Part shown: piece after piece, positions 33,001-41,129 of the stretch
Layout: the number at the start of each line of letters is the position of its first letter
Numbering within the stretch: the stretch's first letter is position 1
Assembly (NCBI RefSeq): GCF_014898055.3
Contig: NW_023601212.1
Coordinates: forward strand, 55,726,329-55,790,328
Source: Talpa occidentalis
Lineage: Eukaryota > Chordata > Mammalia > Eulipotyphla > Talpidae
Reading direction: 5' to 3'
DNA: 64,000 bases
The notes under the pieces: model-generated
The model's input: only the letters and a program-made list of their open reading frames with translations
What the model was told of the DNA's origin: nothing
Database searches by the model: none
Made by a program: the position numbers and the translations under genes

Positions 33001-35858
33001 TAGGAAACTATGGGTGAATCACTCTGCTATCAGTAGCAGCTGGTAACTGACAGCAGTGTGAAAAGCAGAAGCATATTAAAAAGTAAAGCAGTAAAGGGTA
33101 GTCAGAGCGTCAAGCTCCACATCATCAAAGCACCATATAGTAAGTGAGGCTGACTCAGTGAGAAAAGATATTATATTCAGTATGAAAATGAAATAACTTA
33201 TGAAAGGGCCTTCTTGGTGGAGAAAGGTTTTCATCCTGATTAAAAATTTGTAATATTGATATCAACTGCCTATATAGATGATGTCTTTGAATAAATTAGT
33301 GTAATTTTTATATAAATCTGTCCATCTTTCCTCATAAAAACTACTTTCTACCTGATAATCTTATGGTTCTTATCTTAAAATACGCTGATTTTCACCACAT
33401 TTAATTAGCTGGCTCAGGTAACACAACCGCATCTTTAGAAAAACTATCTTCTCCAGAGCCTCATATGAAGCCCCAACATCAGATTACTTGTACTTCCCCA
33501 AGGGAATATAAGTGTTTCTCACACTATTTCTTTGATCATTATCCCAAAGAATCTTTTCCTTATCCTTCATGTGGAGTTAATTCCCACATAGCCCCAAAGT
33601 TTTAGCCTCAGATGACACTGACTCCTGAAGCCGATCATATTTCTTTTGCAACATGATCGTAATTCAAAATTCTTTATTCCTTAGGAAGTATGGTGGATGG
33701 TAAGCAGATAGAAATAGATAGCTATTTGGAAAGTCATTTTTAAATCCTTAAAAAAGAACTTTCTATGACAAAAAAATGTATAAGTATGGTGCTACATTGG
33801 ACAAACACAAGTATGTTTTTGCTAAAGACATGAGGTTGAATATTTCCTCAATCCACAAAAACAGTTGAAAACAAGCCCAAAGATGTATAAAAAATTACCA
33901 TAAAAGGAATAATTATTCTATTTTTAGACTTTCATAAATTTTTCACTGTATTAAAAAATAAATTTCCATAAAGATCCAATGCTTGACTATAGAAGGAAAG
34001 GAAGAAGTTTAGAACTATCAAATATCAGGTCTTTAACAGGTTGAGAAAGATGAAATATATATATTTTTTAAATTTTGTGTAGAAGAACTGGGGTATAGGC
34101 AGAGGTGTGGAGGGTTGAGAGGATTCACCAGAGACAGACTGGGGAGCAGAATAGACAGATTTACTTAAATACAATGCCATTGGGAGCAACAGGTAAGACA
34201 GGAGAGGTCTGCTGCACCATGTGTCTGCTGCTCTCTGGCCTCTCTGGCTGGGGGTAGCTCTGAGACTTAACCCCGAGGCCATCAGGGAGGTCCAGATGAA
34301 ATACTTTGTAATAAAACAACAGGTTCCATCATAACAAGTGACTATAAAGAAATACCTTAATACCTTTATCATTGTAAATGTATAGCTGGATTAGGCACTT
34401 GTATAATAAAATGGCGGCTTTAGATATTTAAATACAAGATAAAAGGATGGAGGACAGGACAAAGTTATACAAACCACTTTTGAAGATCCAACCTACTTGT
34501 AATTATCATCCTCAACAAACTTTTGTAGTTCTTCTATATACTGAACAGAGTTCAGATATTTTTGGACATGAGGCAACATGGGTATATCTAGGCAAAATAT
34601 GATAATTAATTAATTATATAATAATAAATACCTGGAATTTTAAAAGTTAAATTGACAAAATATATTTGGAGGTAAACTAAGGCCACATGGCACCAAAATT
34701 TAAACTAATTCTAGAAGGAAATCTGTTTAATGCAAAACCAAAAAAAAAAAAAAAAAAAAAACCTTAGAAAATTACAATTGCAGGCTGTGTGCAAAGATTT
34801 AGAAGTAAATAAAGTTTATTAATAAGGTCCTACATAGCTGAGAAATTTCTTTAAAAAAAAAAACAAAAGCCTGAGACTTCATTGTGATTCATATTGAAAC
34901 CTCATTTAATTGCAAGATGTAAGGGCAGTTTTGTTTCTTTTTCTAAACTTCTTTTTAAAAGAAGCCTGGCTCCATTTGTTAACATGGTTTTTCTTCCCCT
35001 ATTTAGAAATCTCTTTTAATATTAATTTAACATTACAATTTGGTGTTAAGTTAAAAAAAAAGGGAAAAATAAATGAATACTCTACATGAAGCCTATGTAT
35101 GTAAAATTGGCTTTAGGACAAATTTATTTAAAATTTATTAAATAATGTAAATTCACCTTTTTAATACCATAAACATGATATAGCAAGTCTATTTTTATTC
35201 CCCATCAAAATAAAAGCATTCAAACATTTAAAAACATTAAAACAAGCTGTGTTCTAATCATATGAACTTGCTAAAGCTCTTTCTGCATACGCTTCCATAA
35301 AATAAATATTGGACAAAAACTGGTTATTTTTCTCTATAACAGACTCAAAAAAGTTAGCCAACTGTTGCTATAATCAAGGACCTCAACTCCTTTCCTAACC
35401 AAAAAATTTAAGATTTATTTACTAGATCAGAGTGATCAAGTGAGATGAAGATACTAGAAAACAATGTTGCAAATTATGTTAGTATAGTTACTACAAAATA
35501 GCAGAAGAGCAAAAGATAAAACTTAAAAATTTAAATTTTAAATACTCTAATTCCTTAAAGGCAGGCCCTGAAAAAAGATGTTAAATACTAGACAGGAAAT
35601 AAAGCTACTATTATTTTCCTTTATGGTAGGATGGATATAAGACACTGATGTTTCCTGTATGTGCAAGTGTCCACGAACATCAACAGAACCATAGCGTGGT
35701 AATAGCTGTGCAGTACTCACCATATTCACAGGATTGCTGTAAATCAGAAATTATTCGAAGGATATTATTCATTAAATTTGATCTTTGCTCATTTTCTAGA
35801 ATGCTGCCAGTTGATGGATATGCTGAATCGATGTATGTTAAATCTGACAAATAGATAC
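3027..35858 (-). CDS. RALGPS2: RALGPS2, C-terminal twelve coding exons (partial gene)
   Basis: This gene encodes a guanine nucleotide exchange factor that loads GTP on Ral GTPases and is held at membranes by a C-terminal PH domain. I spliced twelve minus-strand exons by eye: 35858-35721, 34587-34497, 31624-31557, 30262-30127, 29351-29200, 25400-25346, 22473-22396, 20843-20738, 17289-17197, 7824-7719, 5421-5330 and 3056-3027. All have AG acceptors and GT donors, and every phase joins. The product is about 381 residues, ending in NLMTFE and TAA. Two exons finish the RasGEF domain ([20 protein letters not shown], then [20 protein letters not shown]). A Ser/Pro-rich linker with PPSPR follows, then a PH domain ([29 protein letters not shown], ending [13 protein letters not shown]). 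I recall the human protein as about 583 residues, so roughly the first 200 are encoded past 64000. RALGPS1 is the paralog, but the residues match RALGPS2 as I remember it. Confidence 0.93.
3057..5329 (-). other. RALGPS2 last intron
   Basis: This intron holds a LINE-1 3' fragment at about 3108-3635, a 16-bp poly-A tract at 4441-4456, and otherwise unremarkable AT-rich sequence. Confidence 0.85.
3108..3635 (-). repeat. LINE-1 3' fragment
   Basis: The plus strand reads as the reverse complement of the end of LINE-1 ORF2 and its 3' UTR. Recognisable pieces are the inverted form of 'TGGAATATTACTCAGC' (ctgaacagtattccacagtg) and 'gagtggaattgctgg'. It is diverged and has no long open frame. Confidence 0.7.
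5330..5421 (-). CDS. RALGPS2: RALGPS2 exon: PH domain C-terminal helix
   Basis: This 92-bp exon reads [20 protein letters not shown] and then [10 protein letters not shown]. It carries the invariant Trp of the PH C-terminal helix. The acceptor is TTTAG and the donor is GTGAGC. Confidence 0.93.
6681..6948 (+). repeat. tRNA-derived SINE (subfamily A)
   Basis: The element begins at CTTCCTGGTGGTGCAGG and has a tRNA-like B box (GGTTCAATCC). It continues with the body block cagacctctcctgtctc and the tail ttcttgtatgcataaataaa followed by A's. It is a 5'-complete copy, moderately diverged. Confidence 0.85.
7077..7409 (-). repeat. tRNA-derived SINE (subfamily B) with 17-bp target duplication
   Basis: The element is inverted: poly-T and (TTTG)n come first and the tRNA head (gcgccaccggggaggccc) last. 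It is bracketed by perfect direct repeats AAATTTCTATGATTTTA at 7060-7076 and 7410-7426, which proves a recent L1-mediated insertion. Subfamily B is marked by 'gcgctgggttgcgaagctgc' and a (CAAA)n tail. Confidence 0.92.
7719..7824 (-). CDS. RALGPS2: RALGPS2 exon: PH domain, [14 protein letters not shown]
   Basis: This 106-bp exon reads [20 protein letters not shown] and then [16 protein letters not shown]. The acceptor is TCTCAG and the donor is GTGAAC. It is flanked by the inverted SINE pair at 6681-7409. Confidence 0.93.
9636..10412 (+). mobile_element. Younger 5'-truncated LINE-1 inserted in older LINE-1
   Basis: This is an ORF2 C-terminal fragment with frames containing [15 protein letters not shown] and '[12 protein letters not shown]' motifs, followed by a 3' UTR and A-rich tail. 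Near-identical flanks AAAATAAAGGCTTTCC (9620-9635) and AAAATAAAGGCTTCC (10413-10427) are its target duplication. Removing it restores continuity of the older element. An open frame at 9828-10061 is all that remains of the coding part. Confidence 0.8.
12223..12768 (+). repeat. tRNA-derived SINE (subfamily A) split by another SINE
   Basis: Its head starts at GGGCCTCCCTGGTGGCGCAG. The body runs to 12485 and the rest of the tail resumes at 12746-12768. Target duplications AAAGACCAGA are at 12213-12222 and 12772-12781, inside the old LINE-1. Confidence 0.88.
12486..12745 (+). repeat. tRNA-derived SINE (subfamily B-like) nested in a SINE tail
   Basis: This complete copy begins GGGCCTCCCCAGGTGGTGCAG and ends in the tail AATAAATAAATAAATCTTTAAA. 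The perfect 15-bp repeat AATAAAATAAATCTT at 12471-12485 and 12746-12760 shows it landed in the A-rich tail of the earlier SINE. Confidence 0.9.
13129..13150 (+). repeat. Poly-A tract
   Basis: A run of about 22 A's lies inside the old LINE-1, most likely expanded from an A-rich codon stretch. Confidence 0.8.
17197..17289 (-). CDS. RALGPS2: RALGPS2 exon: PH domain core
   Basis: This exon is 93 bp, 31 codons in phase 0. It reads [20 protein letters not shown] and then [11 protein letters not shown], typical PH-domain strands 2-4. The acceptor is TTCCAG and the donor is GTAAGT. Confidence 0.93.
18400..18990. repeat. Ancient interspersed repeat, family not certain
   Basis: Phrases such as 'aatgactcccaaatctccacc', 'cacctggctcaggccaaaac' and 'gtatctggcacacaaaggtg' belong to common old mammalian interspersed repeats (LINE-2 or old LINE type). 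The same kind of sequence recurs at 28260-28960. Degraded. Confidence 0.45.
19493..19765 (+). repeat. tRNA-derived SINE (subfamily A)
   Basis: It is a complete copy with head GGCCTCCCCTGGTGGCGCGG and tail AATAAATAAATAAATCTT plus A's. Direct repeats AAGAAGTACACTGGG flank it at 19478-19492 and 19766-19780. Confidence 0.92.
20738..20843 (-). CDS. RALGPS2: RALGPS2 exon: start of PH domain
   Basis: This 106-bp exon reads [20 protein letters not shown] and then [15 protein letters not shown], the first strand and basic loop of a PH domain. That loop is the usual phosphoinositide-binding side. The acceptor is ATTACAG and the donor is GTAAGA. It ends in phase 0. Confidence 0.93.
20844..22395 (-). 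other. RALGPS2 intron
   Basis: This AT-rich intron shows no repeat or gene I can recognise. Confidence 0.8.
22396..22473 (-). CDS. RALGPS2: RALGPS2 in-frame cassette exon
   Basis: This exon is 78 bp, exactly 26 codons, and reads [20 protein letters not shown] followed by SHMKASS. The acceptor is CAACAG and the donor is GTACAA. Phase is 2 on both sides, so skipping joins the flanking exons in frame (FE-SSAESED). I recall a human isoform lacking these residues. Confidence 0.88.
22965..22991 (+). pseudogene. 3'-truncated U6 snRNA retropseudogene fragment
   Basis: GTGTTTGCTTCGGCAGCACA followed by TATAC matches the first 25 or so bases of U6 snRNA (one or two changes). The fragment sits exactly between perfect 14-bp direct repeats TAAAGCAAGTAAAA at 22951-22964 and 22992-23005. 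Only the 5' end of U6 is present and no A tail is seen. It cannot be a functional U6 gene because nearly 80 bases are missing and no TATA or proximal element is visible. Confidence 0.85.
23181..23236. repeat. Microsatellite (GACA)n (CA)n (CG)n
   Basis: Consecutive GACA, CA and CG repeats form alternating purine-pyrimidine sequence of about 56 bp. Confidence 0.95.
24448..24828 (-). repeat. tRNA-derived SINE (subfamily B) with internal duplication
   Basis: The element is inverted, starting with poly-T and ending with the tRNA head gcgccaccggggaggccc. Direct repeats GGTTTTTACAGTTTA are at 24433-24447 and 24829-24843. It is longer than its siblings because a body-plus-head block of about 72 bp occurs twice, at 24607-24678 and 24698-24768. 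Confidence 0.9.
25346..25400 (-). CDS. RALGPS2: RALGPS2 exon: [17 protein letters not shown]
   Basis: This 55-bp exon encodes [17 protein letters not shown], an acidic Ser-rich linker. The acceptor is TTTTAG and the donor is GTAAG. It leaves in phase 2, matching both the cassette exon at 22396 and the exon after it. Confidence 0.9.
26737..27390 (-). other. Unrecognised open-frame stretch, possible processed pseudogene
   Basis: Two adjacent minus-strand open frames lie at 27390-27115 (91 codons) and 27096-26737 (119 codons). Read together they give low-complexity-free sequence with phrases such as [20 protein letters not shown] and [15 protein letters not shown], broken by one stop between them. 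I do not recognise a family. Composition is less AT-rich than the surroundings. It could be a decayed retrocopy or simply conserved non-coding sequence. Confidence 0.25.
28129..28149 (+). repeat. Poly-A tract preceded by T run
   Basis: A T8 run, one G, then about 20 A's form a small potential fold-back. Confidence 0.8.
28260..28960. repeat. Ancient interspersed repeat
   Basis: Pyrimidine-rich sequence with phrases like 'catatccaaaacagaactc' and 'ctctccttggtagtttcc' resembles the repeat at 18400-18990. It is degraded and the family is uncertain. Confidence 0.4.
29200..29351 (-). CDS. RALGPS2: RALGPS2 exon: linker, [15 protein letters not shown]
   Basis: This 152-bp exon reads [20 protein letters not shown] and later [14 protein letters not shown]. 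The linker is probably unstructured and Ser-rich. The acceptor is TTTCAG and the donor is GTGAGA. The phase is 2 in and 1 out. Confidence 0.93.
29352..30126 (-). other. RALGPS2 short intron
   Basis: This 775-bp AT-rich intron contains no recognised element. Confidence 0.85.
30127..30262 (-). CDS. RALGPS2: RALGPS2 exon: proline-rich SH3-binding linker
   Basis: This 136-bp exon carries the [12 protein letters not shown] segment with PxxP spacing, the SH3-binding motif that gives the family its name. It ends in [11 protein letters not shown]. The acceptor is CTTAG and the donor is GTCAGC. The phase is 1 in and 2 out. Confidence 0.92.
30263..31556 (-). other. RALGPS2 intron
   Basis: It begins with a purine-rich stretch (30270-30325, GAGAG-type) and includes a MIR fragment at 30525-30625. 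Confidence 0.85.
30525..30625 (-). repeat. MIR fragment
   Basis: 'tttcctcatttacagaggtc' and 'agcctggattaatcacccag' correspond to the inverted central domain of MIR. Confidence 0.5.
31557..31624 (-). CDS. RALGPS2: RALGPS2 exon: linker, [13 protein letters not shown]
   Basis: This 68-bp exon encodes [20 protein letters not shown] followed by LVG. The acceptor is TTCAG and the donor is GTTAGT. It begins the Ser/Thr/Pro-rich linker between the RasGEF and PH domains. Confidence 0.92.
32220..32420. repeat. AT-rich imperfect repeats with inverted repeat
   Basis: The tract has recurring 'ataaattat' and 'tttgtgcata' units. TAAATTTATCATA (32379-32391) and TATGATAAATTTA (32406-32418) form a perfect 13-bp inverted repeat with a 14-nt loop. 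Confidence 0.75.
34058..34293 (-). repeat. tRNA-derived SINE, older diverged copy
   Basis: The inverted element ends in 'ccatcagggaggtcc'. Direct repeats AGATGAAATA are at 34048-34057 and 34294-34303. It has small deletions relative to the other copies. Confidence 0.85.
34497..34587 (-). CDS. RALGPS2: RALGPS2 exon: end of RasGEF domain
   Basis: This 91-bp exon reads [14 protein letters not shown] and [14 protein letters not shown], the usual C-terminal helix of a RasGEF (CDC25-type) domain. The acceptor is CCTAG and the donor is GTAGGT. The phase is 1 in and 2 out. Confidence 0.92.
34588..35720 (-). other. RALGPS2 intron
   Basis: This AT-rich intron has a 21-bp poly-A run at 34740-34760 and nothing else I can name. 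Confidence 0.85.
35721..35858 (-). CDS. RALGPS2: RALGPS2 exon: RasGEF domain, [12 protein letters not shown] part
   Basis: The first RALGPS2 exon in the window is 138 bp. It enters in phase 1 (GT completes a Gly codon) and leaves in phase 1. It reads [15 protein letters not shown] and then the RasGEF hallmark [20 protein letters not shown]. The acceptor is TTTCAG and the donor is GTGAGTAC. The upstream exon is not found up to 64000. Confidence 0.92.
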
Positions 35859-36724
35859 CTGAAACAAAGGGAGATAAATGAGTGTTTTCCTGCTTATAGC
35901 CTGAAGAGTATGACAAAAGGGGAAGGGGCAATGAATTTATAGCTTAAGTCCAATATTTCACTATATGCTGTATTTAGAATATACTGTTATTACTTTGCAG
36001 CCTTGTTAAAACATGAAGCTTAGATGTCATTGAGGTGGGATCAGACATGTAAATATTTTTTTTTTCGGTAAATGTCTTTTTGTGATACCATTTAAAGCAT
36101 AGCTTGAGACTGGAGTTAGAAACTCCAGCACTCCTGAGCCCTAATAGAAAAAGCCAAGTTCCTGAACTGGCTTTGCCTCCAACTATTGATAATTGTGTAT
36201 AATGCAGGAAATTCTTTAAATTCCGAAATGCAGTTTTGATAATTACTATCACCTGAGTCGTAATGGCTTTGAAAATTGTCTCTGGTAGAAACACCCTAAT
36301 TTAAAGATTAAAAACCAACTTTCTGAAATAGTTCATGTGGCTACAAATTGAACTTAACCCACCTCCCTCATTTCTCTGTACCAACAAAAAGAATATATCC
36401 CCACACCCACTGCCAAAATAATTTAGTTGGAGTTCTACTGGATATGCAAGGTCCTTTATCTTACAGTATTTCCTGAATTTACCATGTGCATGTAAAGCAT
36501 ATACAACAACTATAGTTGGGAAGAAAAATACACTTTCCTACTTTAGCTCATTACATCATTGTCCATGAAGTCTCAGTGAAAATGATGTACTCACTGCTTT
36601 CCAGATAAGTCCTGTTTTTTCTCATGCTATTTCTTCCCTCCTGAATGTTGTAGACTCATTCTGCTTACCTGAATACATTTTATATCTAGTTTAATGTCAA
36701 GTTTTCAGTGATTCCAAGAAATTA

Positions 36725-36835
36725 TGAAATTGTCTAGTCTAACCCCTTTTTATAGATGAAAAATCTGAGGTCCACAGATGTTAATGGACACATCTTCATG
36801 CTGTGTTACCTGTTAGTGAGAACTGAACCTCAGGT
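36725..36835 (-). repeat. MIR fragment
   Basis: 'tttttatagatgaaaaatctgaggtcc' and the following text match the inverted MIR core (atgaggaaactgaggc). Confidence 0.6.
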
Positions 36836-37799
36836 TTTACATGTACCTCAGTTTTTTTATTACACTGTTATTAACTCAAACAGTTCATTTGTTAATATTT
36901 ATGACTTTATATTATCTTGATTTGTTTACATTTTCTCATATTTTATCTGTTCAATAATACACATTCATTTAAAGCAGTTGCTCTATCTTGTACCCTAAGA
37001 AAATGAAAATCCTGTGTAGTTTTGACAATAGGTGTTTAATACCATGTAAAAGCTGGCATGGTGATCCTTTTAGTTATCTTAGTATTATTCCTTTTCCATT
37101 CAGTAAGCCTTTATATTATTCCTTCAGCCTTTATAGATTCTTATCATAAGTACTTATTTTCTTCAGAAATTCTCGACTTCTTTTTTTAAATGATTCCAAC
37201 TCCAAATGAAACTATAGCCTTAGCTTCATTCCTTTTCCTTTAATCGCAGAGAAAGAAGAATCCCCTTCTTCTTTCCAAACCTAATCTGAATGTAATTGCT
37301 ATTGCTTCCTTCAAAATACCCAGAGTTGTGTCCAGCTTCACTCATCCTCCATTGGTTTCTCTCCCAAAGGCAATGCACACACTTACATTTACCCTACTGA
37401 AGAGAGCAGATAGTATGACAGAAAGTAGGAGCCCAAAAAGTTTTATATAGAAGCAGCAATTATCAGCAGTATAATTAGTAATTATATAATCCACTGAACA
37501 ATAATGTGACATGTTTTGGAGTTAGATTTAAATTCTACTTATTCCTTATTACTGATGAGCTAAACCTAATTACTTAAGATGTCTATTTGTGTCTCCTCAG
37601 CATTTTAGTTAATCAATCAATAATTCTTGGTTTATTAAAATAACAGCATAGTTGGTAATCAACAGCTACTAATTTTTTTTTGGCACCCTAATTTCACAAT
37701 TAGTGAAGTATTAGTAGTATTTAAAGTAACTGATCTCAGCTTTCAGAGTCAGTGGGGAATAGGTACTTTCTTTCTCTCCCCTATTCTGTCCAGAGTTAT

Positions 37800-39174
37800 G
37801 TTAGCTTTTAAATTACAACATATCATGGAATAGAATTGAAAGCTCGGAAATAAACCTGCACTTATATGGACAGTTAATCTATGATAAAGAAACCAAGAAT
37901 ATACAATGAAGAAAGGAAAGTCTCTTCAAAAAATGATGTTGGGAAAGCTGGACAGCTACATGCCAAGAAACAAAAAACAAAACAAAACAAAACAAAAATA
38001 CCAAGATTAACTCAAAATAGATTAAAGATCTAGATGTAAGGAAATGAGATTAAAGACTGAGATGTAAGACCTGAACCCATAAAATACACAGAAGAAAACA
38101 GGAAAATCACTCCATGACACAGGGCTCAGTATTGACTTTGGGGACTGGACTGAGATAGCAAGGGAAACAAAAGTAAAATAAACAAATGGGACTACATCAA
38201 ATGAAAAAGCTTCTGCATAGTGAAAGAAACTATCATTATAATGAAAAGATGTCCGACCAAATGGGAGAAAATATTTGCATATCAAACATCTGACAAGGGG
38301 CTAATATTCAAAATCTATAAAGAACTCATACCAACTCAACAAAAACAAATAACCCAAAATAATCCTGTCAAAAAATGGGCAGAAGAGCTAAAAAGAAACT
38401 TCTCTGAAGAGGAAATACAAATGGCCAACAGGCATATGAAAAAATGTTCAACATCACTTGTAATCAGGGAAATGCAAATCAAAACTACCATGAGATACCA
38501 TCTCACACCAGTGAGAATGGCACATATTAAAAAAACTAGCAACAACAAATGTTGGCGAGGTTGTGGAGAAAAAGGAACTCTCCTGCACTGTTGGTGGGAG
38601 TGCAAACTGGTCCAACCACTATGGAGAGCTGTGTGGAGATTTCTGGACCTACTAAACATAGAGCTTCCATATGATCCAGCAATTCCACTCTTAGGTATTT
38701 ATCCAAAGGATACAGAAACATCAACTCCAAAGAGCACCTGCACCCCTATGTTTATAGCAGCACTGTTTACAATAGCTAAGCTTTGGAAACAACCCAAATG
38801 CCCAAAAATAGATGACTGGATCAAGAAGATGTGGTACATATACACCATGGAATATTACTCAGCATTCAAAAAAGATAAACACATGCAATTTGCAGCAACA
38901 TGGATGGCGCTGGAAGGGATCATGCTCAGCGAAGTAAGCCAGAAAGAAAAAGAAAAATACTGGATGGTCTCACTCATAGCAGGAATCTAAAAAACTTAAA
39001 TAAGGGACCAGGAAAATGAATAACTGTAAGAAAGTAAAAATCACAATCAACAAACAACTATGAACCAGAGACACTCTATGAGGGGTGGGGGGCGGGGCAG
39101 GGAGGGATTGGGGTCAAAATAAGGGGGCTGCAATTGTATGGGGAATATAAAAATAAAATTAAAAAAAAAAAAAG
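37800..39174 (+). mobile_element. LINE-1, 5'-truncated, relatively young
   Basis: The ORF2 C-terminal half remains open over 256 codons at 38220-38990, with [30 protein letters not shown] and [14 protein letters not shown]-rich 3' UTR (39080-39130) and an A tail at 39161-39174 follow. The upstream part from about 37800 is LINE-1 sequence out of frame. Reverse-transcriptase and endonuclease domains are absent, so it is immobile. Confidence 0.85.
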
Positions 39175-40015
39175 GTCAGAAAAGATAAATAGGCACTTCT
39201 CCAAAGAAGACATATAGATGGACAACAGGCTTATGAAAAAATGTTTAACATCACTTATCATCAGGGAAATGCTAAATCATCAAAACCATAATGAGATACT
39301 ATCTCATACCTGTGAGAATGACCGATATAAAAAAGTTAGAAACAACAAATGTTGGTGAAGGTGTAGAGAAAAATGAAACTTGCACAATTTTGGTGGCCTA
39401 TAAACTAGTTCAGTTCCTATGGAAAAGGCTATGGAGGTTCCTCAAAATATTAAAAACATCTACCATGTGATCCAGCATTTCCACTCCTTGGTATTTATTC
39501 AAAGAATGCAAGCACACAAAGGTGTGTACTTCTAGGTTACTGCAACACTATTTACAGGTTATGGAAACAACCTCAATGCCCAATAACAGGTGAGTGGGTT
39601 AAGAAGATGTGGTATATATAGAGTAGAATACTCTCAGCTATTAAAAAAAAAGAGAGAGAGAGAGAGATTAACTCTTGCCATTTGCAACAACATGGATGGA
39701 ACTGGAGATTATGCTAAAGGAAATAAATCAGAAGGAGAAAGGCTCATACCTGAGATTTCACTCACATGTGGACTACAAAGAAATAAAACAAAGGAATAGA
39801 CAAAACTAAACCAAAACAAACCCTAGAAGTCTGAATGGAGAAGTTAGCCTACTAGAGGGGGAAGGTGGGAGGTGAGAAGCAAAATGGGAGGGAATCCAAT
39901 TTCTATAGTGGACCATTATGGGGTACACCTTGGTGGTTGGGATGGTGTGACAACATACATCTGCAGCAGGGTGAAATTATTCCCCTAAACACTGTAAATC
40001 AATGTTACCTAAATT
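39175..40015 (+). mobile_element. Older LINE-1 3' end
   Basis: The same ORF2 3' domain repeats directly after the A tail of the preceding element, but with many stops ('caacaggcttatgaaaaaat', 'gtggtatatatagagtagaa'). It ends with 'aaatcaatgttacctaaatt'. A (GA)n run is at 39649-39668. Confidence 0.8.
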
Positions 40016-40559
40016 TAAAAAAAGTTCCAAAAAAGTCAGTGTCTGTACTATTATTAATAATAGTTCACTTTATACATTCTAATCAATATGTATACCTCAA
40101 TAAATTAAAAACTATAGTCTCATAAAAAAATTACACACATCAACTAACAAGAATGACCTTATTCAAACAAGAGTGGTCATGTTATAGGAGGTGTTCTGTA
40201 ACACCAGTGAAGTTTAAAAAGTATTAAACCCCTGGAAGAATTTTATACACAGATTTCCACTTATTTTTGATAATTATATATAAGCACAGTTTTAAGAAAC
40301 TACACAGTAAGATAAAGCATATCACAGCACCAAAACCTTCTGAAAGGGAAACTTAGTAAAATGTTTAAAAATTCTAAAAGAGTATTATACTGTTTAAGTG
40401 GTTGCTTCTTGACAAAGAGCAGCTCTTGCTCTATCTAACAAAAATCAAACTCATCAGCCTGCAACTCCTTCTAAGTGCAAGTAAGTAGTAATCTTTCAGT
40501 CTTTAACTTAAAAGCTCTGGCCAGCAGAGTCAATGTTTGTTTTATAATTGCTTGCTGAA
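40016..40559. other. AT-rich spacer before ANGPTL1 promoter candidate
   Basis: No gene or repeat recognised. Confidence 0.6.
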
Positions 40560-40734
40560 CTATGATAGTTTGTTTCCAGATGGTGCCCTTCCTTCAACCT
40601 GCACACAGTCTCTCCTTGTTCCCAGCTAGTCAGCCTCCTGCTGCTCCCACCACCCCCGCCCCTATTTCATGCCACTGAGAGGAAATCCTAAGGAGGAGAT
40701 TTCCCCCCACTCCAGTCTCCAGCAGTTTTTTTGG

Positions 40735-40742
40735 TGACGTAA
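40735..40742 (+). promoter_or_regulatory. CRE-like site TGACGTAA
   Basis: This is a one-base variant of the cAMP response element in the candidate ANGPTL1 promoter. Function is inferred from sequence only. Confidence 0.3.
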
Positions 40743-40811
40743 TATGTGGGCTGAACTTGAGTCTACTGAGAGAGGGAATCACTATTTAGGGCCCTGTGTA
40801 TACAATCTGGT

Positions 40812-40823
40812 CAGCTGCAGCTG
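40812..40823 (+). promoter_or_regulatory. Tandem E-boxes CAGCTGCAGCTG
   Basis: Two CAGCTG hexamers abut without spacing in the candidate ANGPTL1 promoter/first exon. Confidence 0.3.
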
Positions 40824-41129
40824 GTTACCCAGCGTCTCCATGTGGCAGACAGAGCAAAGCCACAATGCTTTCTCTGCTGGATTAAAGACAACCCACAGAG
40901 CAGACCGTCCACTCTGCTACTTAAAATTACATAGGTGGTTTGTCAAATTCAATTGATTAGTACTCTAAGAAGAAAAAGAACTTCCTTAACACAGCTTGGA
41001 TTCCACCATCCAAAACAAAAATGCAATTGCCATTCAAGTCACAGATGAACAAATGTCTACACTGATTTTTGAAAGCAAGAATAAGAGCAACAAGTTTCTG
41101 GGTTTCCTTTATCAACAGATTAAAAAAAG

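Larger units (their letters stand above)
31625..34496 (-). other. RALGPS2 intron
   Basis: It contains an AT-rich palindromic tract (32220-32420) and a diverged SINE (34058-34293). Near 32840-32950 is an old-repeat-like phrase ('gaagctcacaatccagtagg'). Confidence 0.8.
40560..41129 (+). promoter_or_regulatory. Candidate ANGPTL1 promoter and non-coding first exon
   Basis: This stretch is clearly more GC-rich and more complex than its surroundings. It holds a C-rich block (40630-40660), a CRE-like TGACGTAA (40735-40742) and two abutting CAGCTG E-boxes (40812-40823). A possible splice donor (AAAAG/GTATTT) is at 41129/41130. It lies 4.1 kb upstream of the ANGPTL1 start codon in the right orientation. 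The transcription start is not determined. Confidence 0.4.

Noticed and set aside
38220..38990. A novel 256-residue gene
   Set aside because: Its residues are the LINE-1 ORF2 C-terminal region, followed by a LINE-1 3' UTR and A tail.
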